A stretch of 33,708 bases of DNA from the NCBI GenBank assembly GCA_910588285.1, contig CAJUQB010000029.1, positions 1 to 33,708 of the forward strand, given 5' to 3'. The position numbers and the translations under genes are program-made. Within the stretch, counting starts at the first letter, position 1. Every line of letters starts with the position of its first letter. The notes below the pieces were generated by a model. That model was not told the origin of the DNA. It saw only the letters and a list, made by a program, of their open reading frames with translations, and did not search any database. Below, in pieces: positions 14,144 to 22,338 of the stretch. The DNA comes from an uncultured Lachnospiraceae bacterium (GTDB lineage: Bacteria > Bacillota > Clostridia > Lachnospirales > Lachnospiraceae).

Positions 14144-16201
14144 ATGCAAAAGATAAAATGCTGGATTGTGAATGTGCTCTTTGTGGTTTTTTTTACGGTT
14201 ACCCTGCTTTTCTGTATCGGGAAGGGGGAGAAGGCCACATGCATTGTGGAGGTGGGAGCGGACAGCGGCGTGGAATTTGTGCAGCTGTTCTACTCGGAAA
14301 GCATGAGCAATACATTTTCCGAAGAGAAAAGCATAACGGTAGATGAGAGGGAAAAGGGGATATTTGAAATCGACCTGGGGAAGGTGATGGAGAATGCCAG
14401 CGGCCTGCGTCTGGATTTTGAGGGGGATTCTCAGAAAATAGAAATAGAACGCATCGCCTTCCGGTGGCCCTGGGGCTCACGCTCTGTGGCAGGGGATCAG
14501 CTCTATATGCATTTGGACCATGTGGTCCAGGGAGTCTATATGTGGGAAAATGTATATTGGTCAGAGAACGCTGATTTTGGAGTGGTTTTTTCCGGGGAGT
14601 TTGTAAGAGAGCTCACGGGGGCACTGTCAGCGGTCAGGATGTATCCGGTGCTGGGGGTGCTGGGACTGTTTGGCCTCTGGGGAATTTTCTGCCTGATTTG
14701 GATGCGGGCAGAGCCGCGGTTTTCCAGAAGGCTGGATCACCTGTTTCTGGCGGTGGAGGGGATTTTTCTGGCCCTGGGAGCTGTTGCATTATATGCGGTC
14801 CAGTATCTGTTTTCCAGCTTTGGAAACGTTTCCTGGACAGATCTCATGTTCCTTACCAAGTCTCCCTTAAACGGGAGTAATCTGTCCACCTTCGGGACGA
14901 CAATACTCTATGGCTGCCTGCTTGCCGCAGGGGTTCTTGCAGTCTCGACAGTCTCCGGAATCTGGATGTACACCAAGAAGATTCCGGCCCATTTCTGGCG
15001 TTTCGGTCTGGGGGTTATGCTGCTGCTTCTGGCAGCGGCACAGCTGTGCATCCACTTTGACTGGCTGACCTATTACCAGTATGCCCATGAGCAGACGAAG
15101 CTGTATGAAAATGAATATGTAGACGGAAGAACGGTTTCCGTTACCTTTCCGGAGCAGAAGCGGAACCTGATCTGCATTTATCTGGAATCCATGGAGACTA
15201 CCTATGCAGACCGGGCAAGCGGCGGGGCGATGGAGGAAAATATCATACCGGAATTGACAGAGCTGGCCAGAGAGCATGTGGATTTTTCTGACGGAGCTGC
15301 CATCAATGGCGGGTATCCGGTAAACGGGGCAGGGTTCACATTGGGCGCTTTGCTTGCCCAGACCTCGGGGGTTCCCATCAACGAGAGACTTGTCAATAAC
15401 GATATCCTGAATTCCTATTGGGCCCAGGAGCATTTCTATCTGTCCGGCGTGTATTCCATTGGCGACCTGCTGGCCCGGGAGGGCTACCGGCAGATGTTTA
15501 TGGTGGGCTCCGACGGTACCTTTGCAGGCAGGAATGCCTATTTCCACGATCATGGGGATTATGAGGTGTGGGATTATTATACGGCCATTGAAAAGAAAAA
15601 AATTGATGCCGATTACCGGGTCTGGTGGGGCTATGAGGATGAGAAGCTGATTTCCTTTGCAAAAGAAAGCATTCAAAAGCTCAGCCAGGAGGAGGAGCCA
15701 TTTAACTTTACGATGCTGACGGTTGACACCCATTTTACGGACGGCTATGTCTGCGGACGCTGCGGGGATGATTTTGACCTGCAGTACAGCAATGTGCTTG
15801 CATGCTCCAGCAGGCAGATCGGGGAATTTGTGGAATGGATCATGGAACAGCCCTTTTATGAAAATACAACCATTGTGCTGACCGGGGATCATCTGACCAT
15901 GGACTCTGCCTATATTTCCAATATGGGAGCAGACACCGCTGACCGCAAAACCTATCTGGCCATTATCAATCCGGCCGGCTCCCTGGCGGAACAGGAAGCC
16001 TGCCGTCAGTTTTCCACATTGGATCTGTACCCCACCATGGTTGCTGCCCTTGGGGCGGAGATTGAAGGGAACCGGCTGGGCCTGGGGGTCAACCTGTTTT
16101 CCGGGGAACAGACCCTGGTGGAGCGGATGGGCTTATCGGAGCTGAATGATGAGCTGCTGAAGAATTCCGGCTATTATCAGAACAAATTGCTGTACAAATA
16201 A
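14144..16201 (+). CDS. LTA synthase/OpgB-like phosphoglycerol transferase (sulfatase fold)
   Basis: 685 residues. TM1 near 5-25, an extracytoplasmic beta-rich region of about 130 residues, four more TMs (about 166-187, 203-225, 252-274, 287-303), then an extracellular alkaline-phosphatase-fold domain. Candidate catalytic groups are E348 (YLESME), nucleophile T399 (NGAGFTLGALLAQTSG), D457 (VGSDGTF), H530 (TVDTH) and D582/H583 (TGDH). Such enzymes move sn-glycerol-1-phosphate from phosphatidylglycerol to a polymer or glycan outside the membrane. The AGFT...AQTSGVP motif is closer to OpgB/MdoB than to classical LtaS. AGGAGAGG precedes the ATG. The N-terminal extracytoplasmic insertion between TM1 and the other helices is not usual for LtaS. 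Confidence 0.85.
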   Translation: MQKIKCWIVNVLFVVFFTVTLLFCIGKGEKATCIVEVGADSGVEFVQLFYSESMSNTFSEEKSITVDEREKGIFEIDLGKVMENASGLRLDFEGDSQKIEIERIAFRWPWGSRSVAGDQLYMHLDHVVQGVYMWENVYWSENADFGVVFSGEFVRELTGALSAVRMYPVLGVLGLFGLWGIFCLIWMRAEPRFSRRLDHLFLAVEGIFLALGAVALYAVQYLFSSFGNVSWTDLMFLTKSPLNGSNLSTFGTTILYGCLLAAGVLAVSTVSGIWMYTKKIPAHFWRFGLGVMLLLLAAAQLCIHFDWLTYYQYAHEQTKLYENEYVDGRTVSVTFPEQKRNLICIYLESMETTYADRASGGAMEENIIPELTELAREHVDFSDGAAINGGYPVNGAGFTLGALLAQTSGVPINERLVNNDILNSYWAQEHFYLSGVYSIGDLLAREGYRQMFMVGSDGTFAGRNAYFHDHGDYEVWDYYTAIEKKKIDADYRVWWGYEDEKLISFAKESIQKLSQEEEPFNFTMLTVDTHFTDGYVCGRCGDDFDLQYSNVLACSSRQIGEFVEWIMEQPFYENTTIVLTGDHLTMDSAYISNMGADTADRKTYLAIINPAGSLAEQEACRQFSTLDLYPTMVAALGAEIEGNRLGLGVNLFSGEQTLVERMGLSELNDELLKNSGYYQNKLLYK

Positions 16202-16280
16202 AATATCCGTCATGAATGAGACAACTTCCTCATATAGTTTTCTAGGATCATTTTTGGACAACATGTGACGGAGGGATGGT

Positions 16281-18965
16281 ATGCAATTCACGTATAAATC
16301 AATTGCGGATACGGCAACCCTGCTGGAGAGTGACAGGGCCCTGGGGCTTACGGAGGAGGAAGCGGAGAAACGGCTGGCGGCCAAGGGGCCAAACCAGCTG
16401 GCCGAGCCGCCCAAAAAGCATATCTGGGAGGCGTTTTTTGAGCAGCTGGCAGACCCGCTGATCTATGTGCTGCTGGCTGCTGCGGCAGTGTCGCTGTTTC
16501 TCCATGAGGTCAGCGATACGGTGATTATCCTGGTGGTGGTGCTGCTGAATGCCGTCACAGGCCTGGTTCAGGAGGGGAAGGCCCAGAAGGCCCTGGATTC
16601 CCTGAAGAAGCTCACCAGTCCCAGGGCGGTTGTAATACGAAGGGGCAGGGAGCGGGAGATCGAGGCCTCCCGGCTGGTGGCCGGGGATGTGGTGGTCCTC
16701 TCGACCGGGGCCCTGGTGCCTGCGGACCTCAGGCTTATGGAGAGCCAGGGCCTGAAGATCGAGGAGTCTGCCCTCACCGGGGAGTCGGTTCCCGTGGAGA
16801 AGGATGCGGACTTTTCCCCGGGGAAAGAGGGACAGGTACATGGCGAGATTCCCCTGGGGGACCGCCGCAATATGGCCTATATGTCCACCATGGTGACCAG
16901 CGGGCGGGGCCTTGGTATGGTGTGCGCCACCGGCATGGAGACAGAGATCGGAAGGATTGCCGCCATGATCCATGAGCATAAGACGGAGCTGACGCCTCTC
17001 CAGAAAAAGCTGGGAGAGCTGGGCAAGCTGCTGAGCTTTTTGTCCCTGGGGCTGTGTGTGATGCTGTTTTTTATTGCTCTTTTACAGAAACGCGATATCC
17101 TGGAAATGCTCATGACGGCAATTTCCCTGGCAGTGGCTGCCGTTCCGGAGGGCCTTCCGGCAGTGGTGACCATCTGCCTTGCCTTAAGCGTGACCCGGAT
17201 GGTGCGGGTCAACACGATTATACGGCGTCTGCCCTCCGTGGAGACGCTGGGGGCTGTCAGCGTGGTCTGCTCTGACAAGACGGGTACTCTGACCCAGAAT
17301 AAAATGACTGTGACCTGTTTCTATACGGATCAGAGGATGCAGCGGGTCGGGGAGATGAGCGCGGAGAAGCACCAGGAGCTTCTGTACGGGATGACACTGT
17401 GCAATGACGGGCTGGTGGATTACGATACCAGAATCGGGGAGCCCACGGAGCTGGCCCTTCTGGATATGGCCCGCCAGCAGGGGCTCCTCCGGGGAGAGCT
17501 GGAGAAGCGCCTGCCGCGGATTGGGGAGCGGGCCTTTGATTCCCGGCGAAAGATGATGTCAACGGCCCATTCCCACAGGGGGGAGGTGCTGATCTACACC
17601 AAGGGGGCGCCGGATGTACTTCTTGGAAGGTGCAGCCTCCTGTGGCTGGAGGGCAGAGAGGTCCCCATGACAGCTGTGCACCGGGAAAAAATCCTGGAGG
17701 CAGTGGCCCAGATGTCCTCCCAGGCCCTGCGGACCCTGGCTCTGGCCAGGCGTACCTGCCAGCAGCTATCCGCGGACATTTCAGAGGAGAAAATGACATT
17801 TGTGGGCATTGTGGGCATGGAGGATCCGGCCCGTCCGGAGGCTGCGGAGGCAGTGGCACAGTTTCGAAAGGCCGGAGTGGCCACTGTGATGATTACCGGG
17901 GACCATGTGGATACGGCCTTTGCCATTGCTTCCCAGCTGGGGATTGCGGAGCGCCTGGACCAGTGCCTCACCGGGGAGGAACTGCAGCGGCTGGGGGAGG
18001 CGGAGCTCACGCGGCGCCTTGCCAGGGTGCGGGTCTTTGCCAGGGTTTCGCCGGAGCATAAGGTAAAGATTGTCCGCATGTTCCAGAAAAGGGGAGATAT
18101 CGTGGCCATGACCGGGGACGGCGTCAATGACGCGCCCTCCCTGCGGGCGGCGGATGTGGGGATATCCATGGGCATGGGGGGGACGGATGTGGCCCGTCAG
18201 GCCTCGGATATGATTCTGACGGATGATAATTTTGCTACCATAAGGAGGGCCATTGAGGAGGGGCGGGGGGTTTACGAGAATATCAAAAAATCCGTAATTT
18301 TTCTGCTGTCCTCCAACCTGGGGGAGCTGATCACCATGTTCCTGGCAGTGCTGTGCGGGCTGGCGGCCCCCTTAAAATCCAGCCATATCCTGTGGATCAA
18401 CCTGATTACGGATTCCCTGCCTGCCCTGGCCCTGGGAGTTGACAGAAACGACGGGAGCGCCCTGATGAGGCGGCCCCCCAGAAAGCCCGGGGAGAGCCTG
18501 TTTGCAGGGGCGGGACTGGCCTGTACCTGCTTCTACGGGCTGCTGATTGGAGCCATCAGCCTGACGGCCTTTCTGACGGTTCCGCTGGGGATCCTGGAGG
18601 GGCGCGGAATGGCTGTCTCCCTGGAGCATCTGCGGCTGGTGCTGGGGGAGGGAGAGACCCTGCGCTGCGCCCAGACCTACGCCTTTACGGTCCTTGGGAT
18701 GTCACAGCTGTTTCATGCGGTGGGGATGCGCAATATCCACAGGTCTGTGTTTCGCATGAACCATATGGAAAATAAGCTGATGATCGCAGCCTGCCTGGCG
18801 GGATTCCTGCTGCAGCTTGCGGTGACCCTCCACCCGGCGCTGGTGGAAGCCTTTCAGACCGTGCAGCTGTCCTGGGAGGAGTGGCTTCGGCTGACTGTGC
18901 TGGCGGCATTTCCCATGCTGGCCCACGAGATTATGGCAGCCTTATCCAGGGAGAAGAAGCGCTAG
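16281..18965 (+). CDS. P2A-type Ca2+-transporting P-type ATPase
   Basis: 894 residues. The N-terminal cation-ATPase domain is followed by TM1-2, the actuator loop with TGES (166-169), TM4 with VAAVPEGLP (P289-L292), the phosphorylated Asp D332 in SDKTGTLT, the nucleotide-domain KGAP motif, MTGDGVNDAP and TM5-10. Putative ion-site residues are kept: NLGE in TM5 and NLITDSLP in TM6. Together with PEGL this is the PMR1/SERCA-like Ca2+ (possibly Mn2+) pattern. It should expel Ca2+ from the cytosol. GGAGGG lies 6 nt before the ATG. The 79-bp gap from the preceding gene holds no clear terminator, so read-through from the transferase gene is possible. Confidence 0.93.
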   Translation: MQFTYKSIADTATLLESDRALGLTEEEAEKRLAAKGPNQLAEPPKKHIWEAFFEQLADPLIYVLLAAAAVSLFLHEVSDTVIILVVVLLNAVTGLVQEGKAQKALDSLKKLTSPRAVVIRRGREREIEASRLVAGDVVVLSTGALVPADLRLMESQGLKIEESALTGESVPVEKDADFSPGKEGQVHGEIPLGDRRNMAYMSTMVTSGRGLGMVCATGMETEIGRIAAMIHEHKTELTPLQKKLGELGKLLSFLSLGLCVMLFFIALLQKRDILEMLMTAISLAVAAVPEGLPAVVTICLALSVTRMVRVNTIIRRLPSVETLGAVSVVCSDKTGTLTQNKMTVTCFYTDQRMQRVGEMSAEKHQELLYGMTLCNDGLVDYDTRIGEPTELALLDMARQQGLLRGELEKRLPRIGERAFDSRRKMMSTAHSHRGEVLIYTKGAPDVLLGRCSLLWLEGREVPMTAVHREKILEAVAQMSSQALRTLALARRTCQQLSADISEEKMTFVGIVGMEDPARPEAAEAVAQFRKAGVATVMITGDHVDTAFAIASQLGIAERLDQCLTGEELQRLGEAELTRRLARVRVFARVSPEHKVKIVRMFQKRGDIVAMTGDGVNDAPSLRAADVGISMGMGGTDVARQASDMILTDDNFATIRRAIEEGRGVYENIKKSVIFLLSSNLGELITMFLAVLCGLAAPLKSSHILWINLITDSLPALALGVDRNDGSALMRRPPRKPGESLFAGAGLACTCFYGLLIGAISLTAFLTVPLGILEGRGMAVSLEHLRLVLGEGETLRCAQTYAFTVLGMSQLFHAVGMRNIHRSVFRMNHMENKLMIAACLAGFLLQLAVTLHPALVEAFQTVQLSWEEWLRLTVLAAFPMLAHEIMAALSREKKR

Positions 18966-19014
18966 AGGTATTTTTAAGGTTACTTTTCATGGGTCAGGAA
19001 TGCGCACTAGCTGC

Positions 19015-19087
19015 GCATTCCGTGAGAACATGATTCAGGAGTGAGGGGCGATTTTTGCGTAGCAAAACTTTAAATATCGCCCCGAAT
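19015..19087 (+). repeat. Intergenic hairpin repeat, copy 2
   Basis: Second copy of the element at 107-178, with the same GGGGCGAT/ATCGCCCC stem (19045-19083) and inner TTTTGC/GCAAAA stem. It overlaps a perfect 10-bp hairpin on its left, GGAATGCGCA/TGCGCATTCC (18997-19021). The 270-bp gap 18966-19235 holds this repeat, an imperfect hairpin and a promoter, but no gene. Confidence 0.75.
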
Positions 19088-19088
19088 C

Positions 19089-19130
19089 GTTGCTATGAAC
19101 GGCCCCTCGAGCCGTGAATAGTAACTTTTT
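19089..19130 (+). terminator. Possible terminator after the Ca2+ ATPase gene
   Basis: GTTGCTATGAACGG (19089-19102) pairs at 11 of 14 positions with CCGTGAATAGTAAC (19112-19125), followed by five T. It lies directly after the hairpin repeat. Confidence 0.4.
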
Positions 19131-19165
19131 AAGTGAAAATTAATAATTTTATTACAGATAGGGAA

Positions 19166-19194
19166 TTGCAATTTTTTGTCGAAACATGTAAGAT
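19166..19194 (+). promoter_or_regulatory. Candidate promoter of the deacetylase gene
   Basis: TTGCAA (19166-19171), 17-bp spacer, TAAGAT (19189-19194), about 40 bp before the start codon. The surrounding ATTGCAATTT.TTGT resembles the stretch at 232-246, which also follows a hairpin repeat. Confidence 0.4.
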
Positions 19195-19235
19195 ATATGA
19201 GGTATTAAAATAAATATTACGAAAAGAGTTGCGAT

Positions 19236-20729
19236 ATGAGAAGTAGAAGAAGATCATCCCAAAAAGTAAAAATTACAATTATTACCATACTGGCCTTTGT
19301 GGTCATTGTAGCAGCCATCCTTCTTCTGCAGAGTATTCTGCGGGAAAAGGGATATCTTGCCGATAAGGATGAGGTGGTTCAGGCAGATGCGCCGCCGGCC
19401 AATCAGAAGGAGCCGGACCCCCAGGGAGAGCAGGGAGCTTCCGGCGGAGACCAGGAAGATCCCCAGAGCCAGGCAGGGGCGCCCAGCCAGGAACAGCAGC
19501 TTTTGCGCCAGACAGCCATAGAGGATGCAGCCTATCTTGCAGCCACCTATGATTATGACGGAGCCATTGCAGCCTTAAACGGCCTTGCGGACGCTGCCTC
19601 GGACAGTGAGGTGCAGCAGCTGATCGCCCAGTACCAGGCCACAAAGGATTCCTGCGTACCGGTGAATATGGAAGAGGTGACCCATGTGTTCTACCATTCC
19701 CTGGTGGTTGACCCGGACCGCTGCTTTGCCAACCAGGATACGAATCCGCAGGCTGTAGGCAACAACCAGTGGATGACCACGATCAGCGAATTCAATAAGA
19801 TCACCCAGGAGATGTACGACAGGGGCTATGTATTGGTCAGCATCCATGACCTGGTTGAGGTGACTACGGACGAGAATGGCAATACGGTTTACAAGCCGGC
19901 CCAGATTATGCTGCCGGAGGGAAAGAAGGCCTTTGTCCTCTCTCTGGACGATCTGAGCTATTACCACAGCTATGACAATTACGGCTATGCGGCCAGACTG
20001 ATTTTGGATGAAAACGGCAAGGTGACCAATGAATACATTGACGCGGACGGCAATCTCCTTACCGGGGCTTATGACTGCGTACCTCTTCTGGATCAGTTTA
20101 TTGAGGAGCATCCCGATGCCTCCTACCGCGGGGCCAAGGGGATTATTGCCCTTACCGGCTACAACGGGATCCTGGGCTATCGGACAGATATTACCTACCA
20201 GGAACAGGGGGACGATCTCTCCAAGGATAAGCGGAAATGGCTGGAGGAGCACCCGGATTTCAATCTGGAGACAGAGCGGGCAGAGGCCACGAAGGTGGCA
20301 GAGGCCATGAAGGAAGCCGGCTGGGAGTTTGCCAGCCATACCTGGGGCCATATCCGGGTAGGCGACAGCAGCCTGGAGCGGATCCAGGCGGATACCCAGC
20401 GCTGGCGGGAGAATGTGGAGCCTCTGGTTGGGCCCACCGACACGATTATTTTTGCCCATGGCCAGGATCTCGGGAATTGGGGCGCTTATGATGAGAACAA
20501 CGCCAAATACCAGTACCTGAAGGGACAGGGCTATTCCATTTTCTGTAATGTGGATTCCAACCAGTACAGGACATGGTTTGGGAATGATTACCTGCGTCAG
20601 GGACGCCGGAATCTGGACGGATTCCGCATCTATTACAATGCCATTGGAGATCAGGATAATGTCTCGGATCTGTTTGACGCCACCAAGATCCTGGATCCCC
20701 AAAGGCCGCCGGTGCCGCCTTTGGGATAA
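19236..20729 (+). CDS. Membrane-anchored NodB-type polysaccharide deacetylase
   Basis: 497 residues. A basic N-terminus and a TM near 11-33 anchor it with the rest outside. A Gln/Glu/Pro-rich linker (about 50-88) and a short helical segment follow, then the NodB domain. Motif 1 is SLDD (D238/D239), for the catalytic base and metal-binding Asp; motif 2 is SHTWGH, giving H368 and H372 as metal ligands. Such enzymes remove N- or O-acetyl groups from peptidoglycan or other surface glycans. The insertion between motifs 1 and 2 is long (about 130 residues), which suggests a subfamily of unknown substrate. The ribosome site (AAAAGAG) is moderate. A strong terminator follows. Confidence 0.85.
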   Translation: MRSRRRSSQKVKITIITILAFVVIVAAILLLQSILREKGYLADKDEVVQADAPPANQKEPDPQGEQGASGGDQEDPQSQAGAPSQEQQLLRQTAIEDAAYLAATYDYDGAIAALNGLADAASDSEVQQLIAQYQATKDSCVPVNMEEVTHVFYHSLVVDPDRCFANQDTNPQAVGNNQWMTTISEFNKITQEMYDRGYVLVSIHDLVEVTTDENGNTVYKPAQIMLPEGKKAFVLSLDDLSYYHSYDNYGYAARLILDENGKVTNEYIDADGNLLTGAYDCVPLLDQFIEEHPDASYRGAKGIIALTGYNGILGYRTDITYQEQGDDLSKDKRKWLEEHPDFNLETERAEATKVAEAMKEAGWEFASHTWGHIRVGDSSLERIQADTQRWRENVEPLVGPTDTIIFAHGQDLGNWGAYDENNAKYQYLKGQGYSIFCNVDSNQYRTWFGNDYLRQGRRNLDGFRIYYNAIGDQDNVSDLFDATKILDPQRPPVPPLG

Positions 20730-20751
20730 AGTCAAATTTTGAATAAAATCA

Positions 20752-20790
20752 AACAGCCTCCTTTTATAGGAGGCTGTTCTTATTGTGCGC
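20752..20790. terminator. Bidirectional terminator between convergent genes
   Basis: AACAGCCTCC (20752-20761) pairs perfectly with GGAGGCTGTT (20769-20778), 7-nt loop, T-rich on both strands. It serves the deacetylase gene and the minus-strand small gene at 20842-21018. An adjacent GTGCGC-GCCG-GCGCAC hairpin occupies 20785-20800. Confidence 0.85.
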
Positions 20791-20841
20791 GCCGGCGCAC
20801 ATTCTCATTCGATTACCCAATGTGATTCCAAAGAATACGGC

Positions 20842-21018
20842 TTAGGCATATGCATCAAAGTTACTTCCCAAATGAGGATTCACTGACTGCTCCAGAGCCT
20901 TCACCATGGAATCCCCCTGGGTCTCCATCAGATCCAGCTGTTTGCTTAACATCAGAGTACCGACATCATTGCTGGTCTGGGTCATACTGAGTGCGGTTGA
21001 TAAAGAAGCAATATCCAT
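20842..21018 (-). CDS. YjfB-family small protein (58 aa)
   Basis: Reading the minus strand from ATG at 21018 to TAA at 20842 gives 58 codons: MDIASLSTALSMTQTSNDVG, then TLMLSKQLDLMETQGDSMVK, then ALEQSVNPHLGSNFDAYA. The opening MDI-S-S--LS, the central LxKQLD-xE-QG and the closing LGxNxD are those of the YjfB family (annotated as a putative motility protein in bacilli and clostridia). AGGTGGGAG lies 4 nt upstream of the ATG. It is converging on the deacetylase gene and divergent from trxB. A plus-strand frame running through this region into trxB is not coding here. Function is unknown; a flagellar or sporulation link is only by family name. Confidence 0.82.
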   Translation of the reverse strand: MDIASLSTALSMTQTSNDVGTLMLSKQLDLMETQGDSMVKALEQSVNPHLGSNFDAYA

Positions 21019-21142
21019 CCTGCTCCCACCTTTCTTCTATAAAATAGCCTTTTCGGATAATTTAGGAAGGCCTTACAGGTATTATGGCATGAAAAAAGAA
21101 AAAAAGCAACATCAGGAGGATGGATTTTTGCGGAAATATGTG

Positions 21143-21189
21143 TATAATAGATTATGTTCACATGGCACCGTGCACCACGCTGCACGGTG
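21143..21189 (+). promoter_or_regulatory. trxB promoter -10 and leader hairpin
   Basis: A perfect TATAAT sits at 21143-21148, without a good -35 at 16-18 bp. About 18 bp later CACCGTGCA (21166-21174) pairs perfectly with TGCACGGTG (21181-21189). The leader from there to the trxB start is about 90 nt and contains a second G/C-rich pairing (GTCCC/GGGAC near 21241-21256). Confidence 0.4.
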
Positions 21190-21280
21190 TCCGGTCAAAG
21201 AAGTAGTAAGAACAAGTAAGAGTATGATAGAAAATGCGGTGTCCCGGCTGGGGGACGCCGGTGAAGAAGGAGAAGCAGTC

Positions 21281-22192
21281 ATGTATGATGCAATTATTAT
21301 AGGAAGCGGCCCGGCGGGCCTTGCGGCAGCTATTTACGGGAAGAGAGCCTGCCTTGACATCCTTGTTTTGGAGAAGCACCCCATGAGCGGAGGGCAGATC
21401 CTCAATACCTATGAGGTGGACAATTACCCGGGCCTGCCGGGTCTGTCAGGCATGGAGCTGGGAGAGAAGCTTCGAGACCATGCGGAGCGGATGGAGGTGT
21501 CCTTTTCCCTGGAGGAGGTAACGGGGATCGAGAAGAGCGGGACGGGGTATCTGGTACTCACGAACAGCGGCAGATATGAGTCCAGAGCAGTTATTCTGGC
21601 CATGGGGGCGGATCACAGGAAGCTGCTGGTGCCTGGGGAGGAGGAGCTGCGCGGCATGGGGGTTTCCTACTGCGCAACCTGTGACGGCGCATTTTTCCGC
21701 GATAAGATTACTGCCGTGGTGGGAGGAGGCGACGTGGCGCTGGAGGATGCGCTGTTTTTGGCGCGGATCTGCAAGAAGGTATACCTGATCCACCGCAGGG
21801 ATGAGCTGCGGGGGGCAGGGGTTCTGCAGGAGCGGGTCCGCCGGGCAGATAATATTGAGATACTCTGGAATACCCAGGTGGAGGAGATTCTGGGGGAGGA
21901 TATGGTCCGCGCGGTGCGGCTCTATGATAAGAAGAAGGACAGCCGCAGCGAGCTTTTGGTGAACGGTATCTTTGTTGCGGTTGGGATTACCCCCAATTCC
22001 CGGCTGGCCCAGGGGCTGGTGGAATTGGATGAGAAGGGCTATATCAGGGCAGGGGAGGACTGCGCTGCCAGCCTGCCGGGGATCTTTGCGGCCGGGGATA
22101 TCAGAACCAAGCAGCTGCGCCAGGTGATTACGGCGGCATCAGACGGCGCAAATGCCATTGCCTCCACAGAGGCTTATTTGAATCATTTATAA
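21281..22192 (+). CDS. trxB: Thioredoxin reductase (FAD/NAD(P)-binding)
   Basis: 303 residues from the ATG at 21281, with GAAGGAG about 9 nt upstream. The ADP-binding fold begins at once (AIIIGSGPAGLAAA), so the longer in-frame upstream stretch is leader. Motifs: FAD site GSGPAG; redox-active CATC (C131 and C134) in SYCATCDGAFF; NADPH site GGGDVALEDA with HRRDELRG; and the C-terminal FAD motif FAAGDIR. It transfers electrons from NADPH through FAD and the disulfide to thioredoxin. No thioredoxin gene is adjacent. The length is normal for low-molecular-weight TrxB. Confidence 0.92.
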   Translation: MYDAIIIGSGPAGLAAAIYGKRACLDILVLEKHPMSGGQILNTYEVDNYPGLPGLSGMELGEKLRDHAERMEVSFSLEEVTGIEKSGTGYLVLTNSGRYESRAVILAMGADHRKLLVPGEEELRGMGVSYCATCDGAFFRDKITAVVGGGDVALEDALFLARICKKVYLIHRRDELRGAGVLQERVRRADNIEILWNTQVEEILGEDMVRAVRLYDKKKDSRSELLVNGIFVAVGITPNSRLAQGLVELDEKGYIRAGEDCAASLPGIFAAGDIRTKQLRQVITAASDGANAIASTEAYLNHL

Positions 22193-22208
22193 AAGAAGGG
22201 GCATTATA

Positions 22209-22225
22209 TGTAATAATTTTGTAAA
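22209..22225 (+). promoter_or_regulatory. WalR-type box 1 (upstream of -35)
   Basis: TGTAAT-AATTT-TGTAAA fits TGTWAH-N5-TGTWAH, the consensus of the essential cell-wall regulator WalR (YycF), exactly. It ends 9 bp before the -35 of the hydrolase promoter. Confidence 0.6.
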
Positions 22226-22234
22226 ATTTGGATG

Positions 22235-22263
22235 TTGACAGGCCCAGGCTGCTTTGCTATAAT
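22235..22263 (+). promoter_or_regulatory. Perfect consensus sigma-A promoter of the wall hydrolase
   Basis: TTGACA (22235-22240), 17-bp spacer, TATAAT (22258-22263). Transcription should start near 22270, about 70 nt before the start codon. Confidence 0.85.
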
Positions 22264-22277
22264 AACCATGTAATAAA

Positions 22278-22294
22278 TGTAACAAATTTGTAAT
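22278..22294 (+). promoter_or_regulatory. WalR-type box 2 (downstream of -10)
   Basis: TGTAAC-AAATT-TGTAAT also fits TGTWAH-N5-TGTWAH exactly, and a further TGTAAT half-site lies at 22269-22274. Its position around or after the transcription start would suit repression or blocking. Confidence 0.6.
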
Positions 22295-22338
22295 AAATCA
22301 TCAGACAATACAGACGAGACATTCTTTGGGAGGTACGT

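Noticed and set aside
20906..21280. Long in-frame N-terminal extension of TrxB
   Set aside because: It runs antisense through the YjfB-family gene, contains the TATAAT and leader hairpin, and the FAD-binding fold starts exactly at 21281 behind a good ribosome site.
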